DNA from: an uncultured Veillonella sp.
GTDB lineage: Bacteria; Bacillota; Negativicutes; Veillonellales; Veillonellaceae
Reading direction: 5' to 3'
DNA: 14,678 bases
Assembly (NCBI GenBank): GCA_900552715.1
Contig: USAV01000043.1
Location: forward strand, 1-14,678
The notes under the pieces were generated by a model, which did no database searches, was not told the DNA's origin, and saw only the letters and a program-made list of their open reading frames with translations. The stretch's first letter is position 1. Every line of letters starts with the position of its first letter. Of the stretch, positions 5,513 to 11,777 are shown piece after piece. The translations under genes were made by a program, and so were the position numbers.

Positions 5513-6718
5513 ATGAACGTATTAGTAGTTAACTGCGGTAGTTCTTCCTTGAAATATCAATTACTTGATATGACAACTGAAACAGAATTGGCAAAAGGTC
5601 TTTTTGAGAAGATTGGTGATCAAGACGCTATCTTCACTCATAAACGTCCTAACGCAGATAAATTAGAACGCGTTGAACCAATTTTGAATCATAAAGAAGC
5701 TCTTCGTATTTTACTTGATATTTTAGTTGATGCTGAATATGGTGTAATTAAGTCTATGGACGAAATCGACGCTGTTGGTCACCGTGTAGTACATGGCGGT
5801 GAAAAATTCGCTGACTCCGTATTGATCACTCCAGCTGTTATGGAAGCATTAGAAGAATGCTGCTCATTGGCTCCATTGCATAACCCACCAAACATTCAAG
5901 GTATCGAAGCTTGCCAAGCTATCATGCCTAACGTACCACAAGTTGCTGTATTCGATACTGCATTCCACCAAACAATGCCTAAAGAAGCTTACATGTATGC
6001 GCTTCCTTACGAATACTATGAAGATTATGGCATCCGTCGTTACGGTTTCCATGGTACATCCCACAAATATGTTGCACAACGTTGCGCTGAATTGATGGGC
6101 AAACACATGTCTGATCTTCGCATCATCACATGTCACTTAGGTAATGGTTCTTCCGTATCCGCTATTAAAGGTGGTCGCTCCATCGATACTACAATGGGCT
6201 TTACTCCATTGTCTGGTTTGATCATGGGTACTCGTACTGGTGATATTGACCCAGCTATCGTTCCATTCTTGATGAACAAAACTGGCATGAACTACGATGA
6301 AGTAGACGCTATTATGAATAAAAAATCCGGTGTACTTGGTATTTCCGGTGTGTCCAATGACTTCCGTGTTATCGAAGAAGCAGCATCTAATGGTAACAAA
6401 CGTGCTCAATTAGCATTGAACATGTTCCATTACAAAGTTCGCCGCGTAATTGGTGCATTCGCAGCAGTTATGGGTGGCGTTGATGCTATCGTATTCACAG
6501 CTGGTATCGGTGAAAACGGTATCGGTAACCGTGATGCAATCTGCAACGGTTTAGAATACTTGGGTACTCGCATTGACTCTGAACGCAACAACATCCGCGG
6601 TAAAGAACAAGAAATCAGTGCTGAAGGCTCCAAAGTTAAAATCTTCGTAATCCCTACAAACGAAGAAATCATGATTGCTCGCGATACTCAACGTATTACA
6701 GCATCCTTGAAAAAATAA
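5513..6718 (+). CDS. ackA: Acetate kinase
   Basis: AckA interconverts acetyl phosphate plus ADP with acetate plus ATP, the energy-yielding last step of acetate fermentation in the cytoplasm. The 401 residues match the family length. Motifs seen: N-terminal N7-C-G-S-S-S-L-K (phosphate loop), RVVHGGEKF near residue 90, VFDTAFHQTMP near 150, RRYGFHGTSH, TCHLGNGSS, PLSGLIMGTRTGDIDPA and FTAGIGENG, together both halves of the ASKHA fold. AAGAGGG (5499-5505) stands seven bases before the ATG, inside the lipoprotein gene. Codons are strongly biased to one form per residue, unlike the neighbours on both sides, a sign of very high expression. No pta gene is adjacent; phosphotransacetylase must be encoded elsewhere. 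Confidence 0.98.
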   Translation: MNVLVVNCGSSSLKYQLLDMTTETELAKGLFEKIGDQDAIFTHKRPNADKLERVEPILNHKEALRILLDILVDAEYGVIKSMDEIDAVGHRVVHGGEKFADSVLITPAVMEALEECCSLAPLHNPPNIQGIEACQAIMPNVPQVAVFDTAFHQTMPKEAYMYALPYEYYEDYGIRRYGFHGTSHKYVAQRCAELMGKHMSDLRIITCHLGNGSSVSAIKGGRSIDTTMGFTPLSGLIMGTRTGDIDPAIVPFLMNKTGMNYDEVDAIMNKKSGVLGISGVSNDFRVIEEAASNGNKRAQLALNMFHYKVRRVIGAFAAVMGGVDAIVFTAGIGENGIGNRDAICNGLEYLGTRIDSERNNIRGKEQEISAEGSKVKIFVIPTNEEIMIARDTQRITASLKK

Positions 6719-6756
6719 TATAGTTCGTATCTGAACTAGGTGACTAATAGAGTCAT

Positions 6757-6794
6757 AAAACCCCGTCTATATCATAGATATAGGCGGGGTTTTT
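6757..6794 (+). terminator. Terminator after ackA
   Basis: A 17-bp stem with one G-U pair (6757-6773 with 6777-6793), loop ATA, four A before and a five-T run at 6790-6794. Two smaller hairpins precede it: TAGTTC/GAACTA at 6721-6738 and TGACT/AGTCA near 6741-6755, so the ackA 3' end is a three-hairpin series that may protect the mRNA. Confidence 0.92.
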
Positions 6795-6824
6795 GTAGTT
6801 TTTATACTTAGAATACCTTATAAT
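6793..6824 (+). promoter_or_regulatory. Candidate promoter of the membrane protein gene
   Basis: Perfect TATAAT at 6819-6824, 45 nt before the start codon. The -35 is weak at normal spacing; TTGTAG at 6793-6798 lies 20 nt upstream and overlaps the ackA terminator T run. Confidence 0.4.
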
Positions 6825-6869
6825 AGAATGTATAGTTATAAAGTAGTAGTTCTTTTAAAGGGGTAACAT

Positions 6870-7493
6870 ATGACAGTATTATATGAAGAAAAATCTCAGC
6901 GTGCTAAAAGTGCAGAGTGGCTAGTATTATGTTTTGTTATTCTATTATTATGTGGTGTTGGCTACACTACATATCGTAGTATTAACTTGCATACTATACT
7001 AATAGCAGAATATTTTATTGAAATTATGGCTATCATCGTAATTGTTAAACAAGCCGTTAGTCGATATACCTATATTTTGACAGATACAAAGTTAGTAATT
7101 GAAGAATCTTCTATATTTAGAAAGCGCCATTTTGAGGTAGATTACGATATGATTGATGGCGTATTTAAGTTTGAACGTGAATTATTGACAAATATTAAAT
7201 ATCGATATAAATATAGAAAATGTTCAACTTCTGATCCACGTCCTATTTGGTCTCTAGTATATGCGATTGTAAAGGGTGATAAGGTTCAAAATGGTCGCCT
7301 TTTATTGAAAGCAGATGATAAATTTTTTGACATCTTAGAGGAACATGTACCAGGTCGTATCCGTGTGCCTCAAGCGGACATTGTGTTTTATGCTGCAGTC
7401 CGTGCTGATGCGGTAAAACATGGTGAAGATGTACAAGAGTACTATAAAAAGTTAACAACACCTGAAAAGGATGGCCCTGATATTCTTCTTTAA
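6870..7493 (+). CDS. Membrane protein with possible bacterial PH-like domain
   Basis: A 207-residue protein with two membrane helices near the N terminus (about 17-35 and 42-60) followed by a soluble domain. The first part of that domain (about 64-100: Y-x-Y-I-L-T-D-x-K-L-V-I-E, then a basic turn and another strand) resembles the PH-like domains of YdbS/YdbT-type membrane proteins, where it follows two helices in the same way. That is inference from pattern only. The C-terminal 45 residues are charged and probably helical. AAAGGGG (6857-6863) lies six bases upstream of the ATG. It stands between the ackA terminator and maf with no clear terminator of its own. Function unknown. Confidence 0.7.
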   Translation: MTVLYEEKSQRAKSAEWLVLCFVILLLCGVGYTTYRSINLHTILIAEYFIEIMAIIVIVKQAVSRYTYILTDTKLVIEESSIFRKRHFEVDYDMIDGVFKFERELLTNIKYRYKYRKCSTSDPRPIWSLVYAIVKGDKVQNGRLLLKADDKFFDILEEHVPGRIRVPQADIVFYAAVRADAVKHGEDVQEYYKKLTTPEKDGPDILL

Positions 7494-7595
7494 TTTACAG
7501 ATCTTTTCTAATTTATATTATCTAAATTAGTTGGAATGGTTTTATTTATAAAACGGTGAAATTAACTAAAATTCATATACTATAAAGGAGTGCAA

Positions 7596-8162
7596 ATGGC
7601 TGGATTATATTTGGCGAGCCAATCACCACGAAGAACTGAATTATTAACACAAGTTGGTATTGATCATATTGTTGTATCAAGTGCCTATGAAGAGGCTAAT
7701 AAGGGTTATGATGATCCTATTGAAATGGTGAAAGAACAAGCTTTAGGTAAGGCTCGTGCGGCTGTAGGCGTACCTGAAGGGAGCATCGTACTAGGTGCTG
7801 ATACGATTGTCGTATTAGACAATCAAGTGCTAGGTAAACCTCATGATGAATCTGAGGCTCGTCATATGCTAGAGCGTTTATCAGGCCAAGTTCATTCTGT
7901 AATTACTGGTGTAGCCTTGCTTATTAAAGGTCAAGAAATAGTTTTTCATAATGAAACAAAGGTATATTTTAAAAAATTAGCTCCTTTTGAAATAGAATCC
8001 TATATTGCTAGTGGCGAACCTATGGACAAAGCTGGCGCCTATGGCATACAAGGTAAAGGTGCTTTATGGGTAGAGAAGATAGAAGGCTCTTATACCAATG
8101 TTGTAGGATTACCTGTTGAACATGTATACGATGAATTGTGTAAAGCATTAGGTGCTAAATAA
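7596..8162 (+). CDS. maf: Maf nucleoside triphosphate pyrophosphatase (dTTP/UTP type)
   Basis: Maf proteins hydrolyse nucleoside triphosphates to monophosphates, removing non-canonical or excess dTTP/UTP, and have been linked to division arrest in Bacillus. The 188 residues carry the whole signature: L6-A-S-Q-S-P-R-R13 (phosphate site), G-A-D69-T-I-V with the catalytic acid D69, LGKP, SGQVHSVITG, and the late GAYGIQGKGALWVEKIEGSYTN-type block split over residues 148-170 that marks the YhdE (dTTP/UTP) branch. The start is ATG 7596, because AAAGGAG (7584-7590) is five bases upstream; an in-frame GTG at 7590 would overlap that site. As in Bacillus it precedes radC and mreBCD. Confidence 0.95.
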   Translation: MAGLYLASQSPRRTELLTQVGIDHIVVSSAYEEANKGYDDPIEMVKEQALGKARAAVGVPEGSIVLGADTIVVLDNQVLGKPHDESEARHMLERLSGQVHSVITGVALLIKGQEIVFHNETKVYFKKLAPFEIESYIASGEPMDKAGAYGIQGKGALWVEKIEGSYTNVVGLPVEHVYDELCKALGAK

Positions 8163-8184
8163 TACTATCATTTGATGGCGATGG

Positions 8185-8193
8185 TGCTATAAT
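8185..8193 (+). promoter_or_regulatory. Extended -10 promoter before radC
   Basis: TGC followed by perfect TATAAT (8188-8193) forms an extended -10 element, which can act without a -35; none is seen at normal spacing. Transcription would begin near 8200, inside the microsatellite that starts two bases downstream. Confidence 0.5.
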
Positions 8194-8195
8194 CG

Positions 8196-8247
8196 GCTGT
8201 GCTGTGCTGTGCTGTGCTGTGCTGTGCTGTGCTGTGCTGTGCTGTGC
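8196..8247 (+). repeat. Pentanucleotide microsatellite (GCTGT)10
   Basis: Ten perfect tandem copies of GCTGT (8196-8245) plus two further bases, with no interruption. It lies between maf and radC, 33 nt after the maf stop and 78 nt before the radC start, with its first unit just downstream of an extended -10 box. Perfect repeats of this length are prone to slipped-strand mispairing, the known basis of phase variation in many host-associated bacteria. Being non-coding here, copy-number change would alter the start-site region and the leader of radC rather than a reading frame. Its GC content contrasts sharply with flanking DNA. Confidence 0.97.
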
Positions 8248-8324
8248 GCTATTGATATAGTAAGAGAGTAGATGTGTGTAGTTAGATTTACAAATGGTGT
8301 TATCTATTTGAATGGAGAGATTCT

Positions 8325-9023
8325 ATGGAAGTACCAACAGTAAGTGTAAAAGACATGTTACCATTTCAGCGTCCCCGTGAAAAATTTCTTGCTTTAGGAC
8401 CATCCCATATGGCGATGGAGGAATTGCTAGCTATTTTATTGCGTACTGGGGTGAAAGGTCAGTCTGCCATATCGCTAGCGAGTGATATTGTACAGTCCTA
8501 TGATGATGGGGAGTACGGTCTTAATAGAATGACCGTTGAAGAGCTTATAAAAATTAAGGGAATTGGTACAGATAAAGCGGTAACTTTGTGTGCGGCTCTT
8601 GAGATGGGGCGACGATTAGGGGAACTAAAAATTAAGGAAACATACGAAGATTTTTCTCAACCTTTTGTCATTGCTCAATATGTAATGGAGCGCCTGCGAC
8701 ACGAAGATGTGGAGCATGTATGGGCAGCTATGTTGACGTCTCGAAATAAGTTGATTCAGTTAGAACATATTTCGAATGGAGGTTTAGTATCTAGCCTCGT
8801 AGAGCAGCGAGCTGTTTTTAAGAAGGCCATAGCTTGTAATGCGGCAGCCATTATCTTAATACATAATCATCCATCTGGCGATAGCCGGCCTAGTGACGAA
8901 GATATTCGGCTTACCAAGTTATTTGTTAGTGCAGGTCAGTTTATGGGAATACCAGTATTAGATCATATTATTATTGGTGATAATGAATTCACTAGCCTTA
9001 GTGAAATAGGTAAACTTAGTTAG
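8325..9023 (+). CDS. radC: RadC family JAMM/MPN-domain protein
   Basis: A 232-residue protein of the RadC (UPF0758) family. Residues about 10-85 form the helical N-terminal domain with a helix-hairpin-helix (IKGIGTDKA near 73-81). The C-terminal JAMM metalloprotease-like domain carries H180-N-H182-P-S-G-D-S-R-P-S-D191, the metal-binding set, and an upstream Glu in LEHISNGG. The DNA-repair role once claimed for RadC is not firmly established, so the biochemical function is open. GGAGAG (8314-8319) sets the ATG at 8325; an in-frame stop at 8283 rules out an N-terminal extension into the microsatellite. Position after maf and before mreB is conserved among Firmicutes. Confidence 0.95.
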   Translation: MEVPTVSVKDMLPFQRPREKFLALGPSHMAMEELLAILLRTGVKGQSAISLASDIVQSYDDGEYGLNRMTVEELIKIKGIGTDKAVTLCAALEMGRRLGELKIKETYEDFSQPFVIAQYVMERLRHEDVEHVWAAMLTSRNKLIQLEHISNGGLVSSLVEQRAVFKKAIACNAAAIILIHNHPSGDSRPSDEDIRLTKLFVSAGQFMGIPVLDHIIIGDNEFTSLSEIGKLS

Positions 9024-9043
9024 AGAATGCACATATTAATAGT

Positions 9044-9123
9044 AAAAGCACTCATAATAATGAGTTCACTCTTTCTGATTTGTTCAGTGAAGAGATGTAT
9101 ACATCATTATAGGAGTGCTTTTT
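9044..9123 (+). terminator. Branched (three-way junction) inverted-repeat element, probable radC terminator
   Basis: Outer arms AAAAGCACTC (9044-9053) and GAGTGCTTTT (9113-9122) pair perfectly over 10 bp, followed by TAATGA/TCATTA (9058-9063 with 9104-9109) with small bulges. Inside are TTCACT/AGTGAA (9065-9070 with 9086-9091) and, overlapping, the perfect palindrome GATGTA-TACATC (9094-9105). The right arm ends in five T residues, so it can act as a terminator 20 nt after radC. The long, branched form and near-perfect terminal inverted repeats would also suit a miniature transposon-like element. Which of these applies is not decidable here. Confidence 0.6.
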
Positions 9124-9238
9124 CTATTTGGTATGGTCTATACATAGCAAGGTGTATCAGTTGTAAGTGTATAAATTATGTATGACTTAAGGGTACTTGA
9201 ATTATGCATTTTATGTGCTTTTAACATGGGGAAAAGCC

Positions 9239-9268
9239 TTGATATCAATAGATAAAGTCGCATTATAT
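9239..9268 (+). promoter_or_regulatory. Candidate promoter of the mre operon
   Basis: TTGATA at 9239-9244 and TTATAT at 9263-9268 are 18 nt apart, about 40 nt before the mreB start. The interval 9124-9238 otherwise shows no gene. Confidence 0.45.
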
Positions 9269-9309
9269 GTGGTAAAATGGAATGATGATGTAATGAAGGA
9301 GATTTTACT

Positions 9310-10347
9310 ATGAGTTCCATTTTACCTACTCTAGGAAAAGATGTAAGTATAGATATTGGTTCCATACAGACGCGCCTCATGGGGGGGACGCGAGGAACTG
9401 TTATAAGCGAACCATCTATTATAGCAACTGATACAAAACAAGAAAAAGTAGTAGCCGTTGGGGATGAAGCGGCACGTCTTGTATTGCGTATGCCCGATAT
9501 GTGGCGCCCTTTGACACCATTAAAAGATGGATTTATTGTGGACTATCGAGTTATGCACACGATGCTTAACTATTTTCTGAATAAAGTGTCTAATGCATTG
9601 CGCCGCGCTCGAGTTCTTGTTGGTGTTCCTTGTGGGATGACCGACGTTGAGCAAAGAGCGATGATGGATGCTGTTATTCAGGCGGGAGCACGAGAAGTAT
9701 TTCTTATCGAACGACCTGTCGCTGCAGCCATTGGTTGCGGTGCACCTATCTTTGAAGCTCGTGGATCTATGGTCATTGATATTGGTGGTGGCACTGTTGA
9801 TATGGGCATTGTTTCATTGGGCGGCATTGTAGATAGTAAAACCATACGCTTCGGTGGCTCAGATATCAATAATGCATTGCTACGCTATGTACGTGAGTGT
9901 TTTGGGGTTATCGTTTCTGAAGAAATTATAGAAGATATTAAACATACAGTAGGCACTGCTATGGCACCTTTAGAAGATGCGGAATATGCCTTTCAAGGCC
10001 GTGATATGATGAATGGTTTAGGCAGACGTTGTGTTATTCATCAGTCCGAGGTATATCAAGTTGTTAATGACTGTATTGCGGGCCTTTTAGATGAAGTGAA
10101 ACAAATGATTCGTTCTGCTGAACCTGAGATTGTAGCAGATATTATGCAATATGGAATATATCTTACTGGTGGTACTGCGCAACTGTCGGGTTTGGCTGAG
10201 CGTATCGGGGGCGAGTTAGGTGTGCCTGTACATGTTCCGGATGCACCAGAGACAAAAGTCGTTGTGGGCCTTAACGGGGCTTCATCTGACTTGGTGAGCT
10301 TATCACGTTTTATTGTGAATTCTAAAAATAGAAAGGGCCAAGACTAA
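9310..10347 (+). CDS. mreB: MreB-family actin homologue, divergent
   Basis: MreB forms membrane-bound filaments that guide side-wall peptidoglycan synthesis. The 345 residues cover the actin fold: phosphate-1 loop S13-I-D15-I-G-S, the conserved EPSIIA stretch, the VGVPCGMTDVEQRA and AGAREVFLIERPVAAAIG blocks, phosphate-2 V155-I-D157-I-G-G-G-T-V-D164, the RFGGSDINNALLRYV adenosine region, and L285-T-G-G-T289. Several positions depart from the usual MreB form: DIGSIQT replaces DLGTANT, GGSDIN replaces GGDEMD, and the late LTGGGA glycine is Thr289. Genomic position and these blocks make mreB rather than dnaK or ftsA certain enough; mbl-like would also fit. AAGGAG lies eight bases before the ATG. 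mreC follows after one base. Confidence 0.93.
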   Translation: MSSILPTLGKDVSIDIGSIQTRLMGGTRGTVISEPSIIATDTKQEKVVAVGDEAARLVLRMPDMWRPLTPLKDGFIVDYRVMHTMLNYFLNKVSNALRRARVLVGVPCGMTDVEQRAMMDAVIQAGAREVFLIERPVAAAIGCGAPIFEARGSMVIDIGGGTVDMGIVSLGGIVDSKTIRFGGSDINNALLRYVRECFGVIVSEEIIEDIKHTVGTAMAPLEDAEYAFQGRDMMNGLGRRCVIHQSEVYQVVNDCIAGLLDEVKQMIRSAEPEIVADIMQYGIYLTGGTAQLSGLAERIGGELGVPVHVPDAPETKVVVGLNGASSDLVSLSRFIVNSKNRKGQD

Positions 10348-10348
10348 T

Positions 10349-11266
10349 ATGATACAGTCAGATAAAAAGTTAATTATCGTTGTTGTCATTAGCTGTATCC
10401 TATTAGCGTTGCTCGGATTTGCATGGAAACAACGAACTAGTATTCCTTTTGTTACTGTCACTCTTGAAGGTATTACAACGCCATTTGCTTATGGATCTGC
10501 CCGTTTGCTTGACGGTGTACAAACCGGTTTTACAGTGCTCAATAATGCTATTTCTGCAACTATTGAAAGTGATGAGGCAGCATCTCGCAAGGCTGCATTA
10601 GAACAAAAGGTTGTTAACTATGATGAAGTAGTAGCAGAAAATATTCGACTTCGTCAATTGCTCAACTATAAGAGCAATCATCCGGAATTCTCCATGACTT
10701 TAGCCGGTATTATTACAAAGGATTACGGCACATGGACAAATACTTTCACTATCGATAAGGGTAGTGAAGAAGGGATGGCTGTCAATATGGCTGTCGTTGT
10801 ACCAAGTGGGGTAGTTGGTTTTATTACCGATGTATACCCTCACTCTTCTCGAGTACAAACCATTCTTGACCCACGTAGTGCAATCGGTGTTATTGTACAA
10901 CGTCCTGAATCTCGCCTATCTGGCGTCGTAAAAGGTGATGGTGACTCACCTCGTACGCCATCAATGGTAAATATTGCCCGTGATGGTGATGTATTAGTAG
11001 GGGATAAATTAATCACCTCTGGGTATGGTGGTATCTACCCTAAAGGATTGCCTGTTGGTAATGTACAGTCCATCGAAAATGATACGGAAGGTTTTGTAAA
11101 GAATGCCGTAATTACACCAAGTGTGGACTTCTATCGTTTAGAAGAGGTATTTGTCCTTACATCATCTTCAGTAAGTGCACCACCAAAACCAGGGCTTGAG
11201 CCTAAACTAGTACCTCAAACACAACGGGATCAAGTTGAAGGGGCAAAGGGGGCCGTTAAACCATGA
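10349..11266 (+). CDS. mreC: Rod shape-determining protein MreC
   Basis: MreC is a single-pass inner-membrane protein that links the MreB filament to PBP2 in the periplasm and activates it. The 305 residues show a cytoplasmic N terminus, one helix (about L8-W26), a predicted coiled coil (about 72-107, rich in Glu/Ala/Leu and ending NIRLRQLLNYK), then the beta-rich MreC domain with the family stretches IDKGSEEGM, VVVPSGVVGFI, TILDPRSAIGVIV and LITSGYGGIYPKGLPVG. The last 35 residues are Pro- and charge-rich and probably unstructured. It begins one base after mreB and its stop overlaps the mreD start by four bases (ATGA), so translation is coupled. Confidence 0.96.
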   Translation: MIQSDKKLIIVVVISCILLALLGFAWKQRTSIPFVTVTLEGITTPFAYGSARLLDGVQTGFTVLNNAISATIESDEAASRKAALEQKVVNYDEVVAENIRLRQLLNYKSNHPEFSMTLAGIITKDYGTWTNTFTIDKGSEEGMAVNMAVVVPSGVVGFITDVYPHSSRVQTILDPRSAIGVIVQRPESRLSGVVKGDGDSPRTPSMVNIARDGDVLVGDKLITSGYGGIYPKGLPVGNVQSIENDTEGFVKNAVITPSVDFYRLEEVFVLTSSSVSAPPKPGLEPKLVPQTQRDQVEGAKGAVKP

Positions 11267-11754
11267 CGCGTCTAGCTTTAGTACTCTGTGGATTTTTAAT
11301 TTACTTTATACAGGCGCAATTATTGCCTGCTATTTTTCATACGAATTGGTTGCCAAATTTAATTTTGACCACCATTGTTATAGTCACACTATTTAAAGGT
11401 CGTTATATGGGGCTGATGGCAGCTGTTATAGGTGGTATTGTACATGATGTATTGATATCTAACTTCTTTGGGCTCCATTTATTCCCTTACGTTCTTGTGG
11501 TTTACCTATTATCTGCAGTGAAACATCGACTCTATGAAGAACGTTGGTATTGGTCCAGTGCTATTGTAGCCATTTGTACATTGCTTGATGGATTTATCCG
11601 GAGCTTAATGATATTGGCCAGTGGCGGAGATTTACATATAGGGGTATATATGTGGCATATGGTTATACCGGTACTATTTTGGAACGGTCTATTGGCTGCC
11701 ATCGTACATGGATTATTGTGGCGTAAGGACGAACAGCAAGATTATATTTGGTAA
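11263..11754 (+). CDS. mreD: Rod shape-determining protein MreD
   Basis: MreD is a small polytopic inner-membrane partner of MreC and the PBP2-RodA complex. The 163-residue protein has about five hydrophobic segments (roughly 3-20, 30-45, 50-68, 70-85, 95-115 and a last one near 130-152). The G-R-Y-M-G-L-M-A-A-V-I-G-G-I-V-H-D motif near residues 46-62 and the FFGLHLFPYVLV stretch are typical of the family. Its ATG lies inside the mreC stop (ATGA overlap), with AAGGGGG at 11246-11252 as ribosome site. Identity rests as much on position as on sequence because MreD is poorly conserved. Confidence 0.93.
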   Translation: MTRLALVLCGFLIYFIQAQLLPAIFHTNWLPNLILTTIVIVTLFKGRYMGLMAAVIGGIVHDVLISNFFGLHLFPYVLVVYLLSAVKHRLYEERWYWSSAIVAICTLLDGFIRSLMILASGGDLHIGVYMWHMVIPVLFWNGLLAAIVHGLLWRKDEQQDYIW

Positions 11755-11777
11755 TAAATTAGTAAGGGGGTGAAAGA

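Noticed and set aside
5864..6672. Three consecutive minus-strand frames over ackA
   Set aside because: They arise from the strong codon bias of ackA, which removes stops on the opposite strand; no motif or start signal.
7500..7560. Inverted repeats CTAATTT/AAATTAG and GTTTTAT/ATAAAAC as a terminator
   Set aside because: Stems are wholly AT and no T run follows, so I do not call a terminator.
8196..8247. CRISPR array or coding repeat
   Set aside because: Units are five bases with no spacers, so it is not a CRISPR; it follows the maf stop, and the frames through it lack a ribosome site and end by 8260 or 8274, so it does not code or extend radC.
9124..9309. tRNA or small RNA gene before mreB
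   Set aside because: No cloverleaf or stable fold beyond short AT palindromes; only a candidate promoter and ribosome site are seen.
9138..9380. Minus-strand frame across the mreB start
   Set aside because: Overlaps the mreB promoter, ribosome site and first 70 bases; no ribosome site or recognisable sequence.
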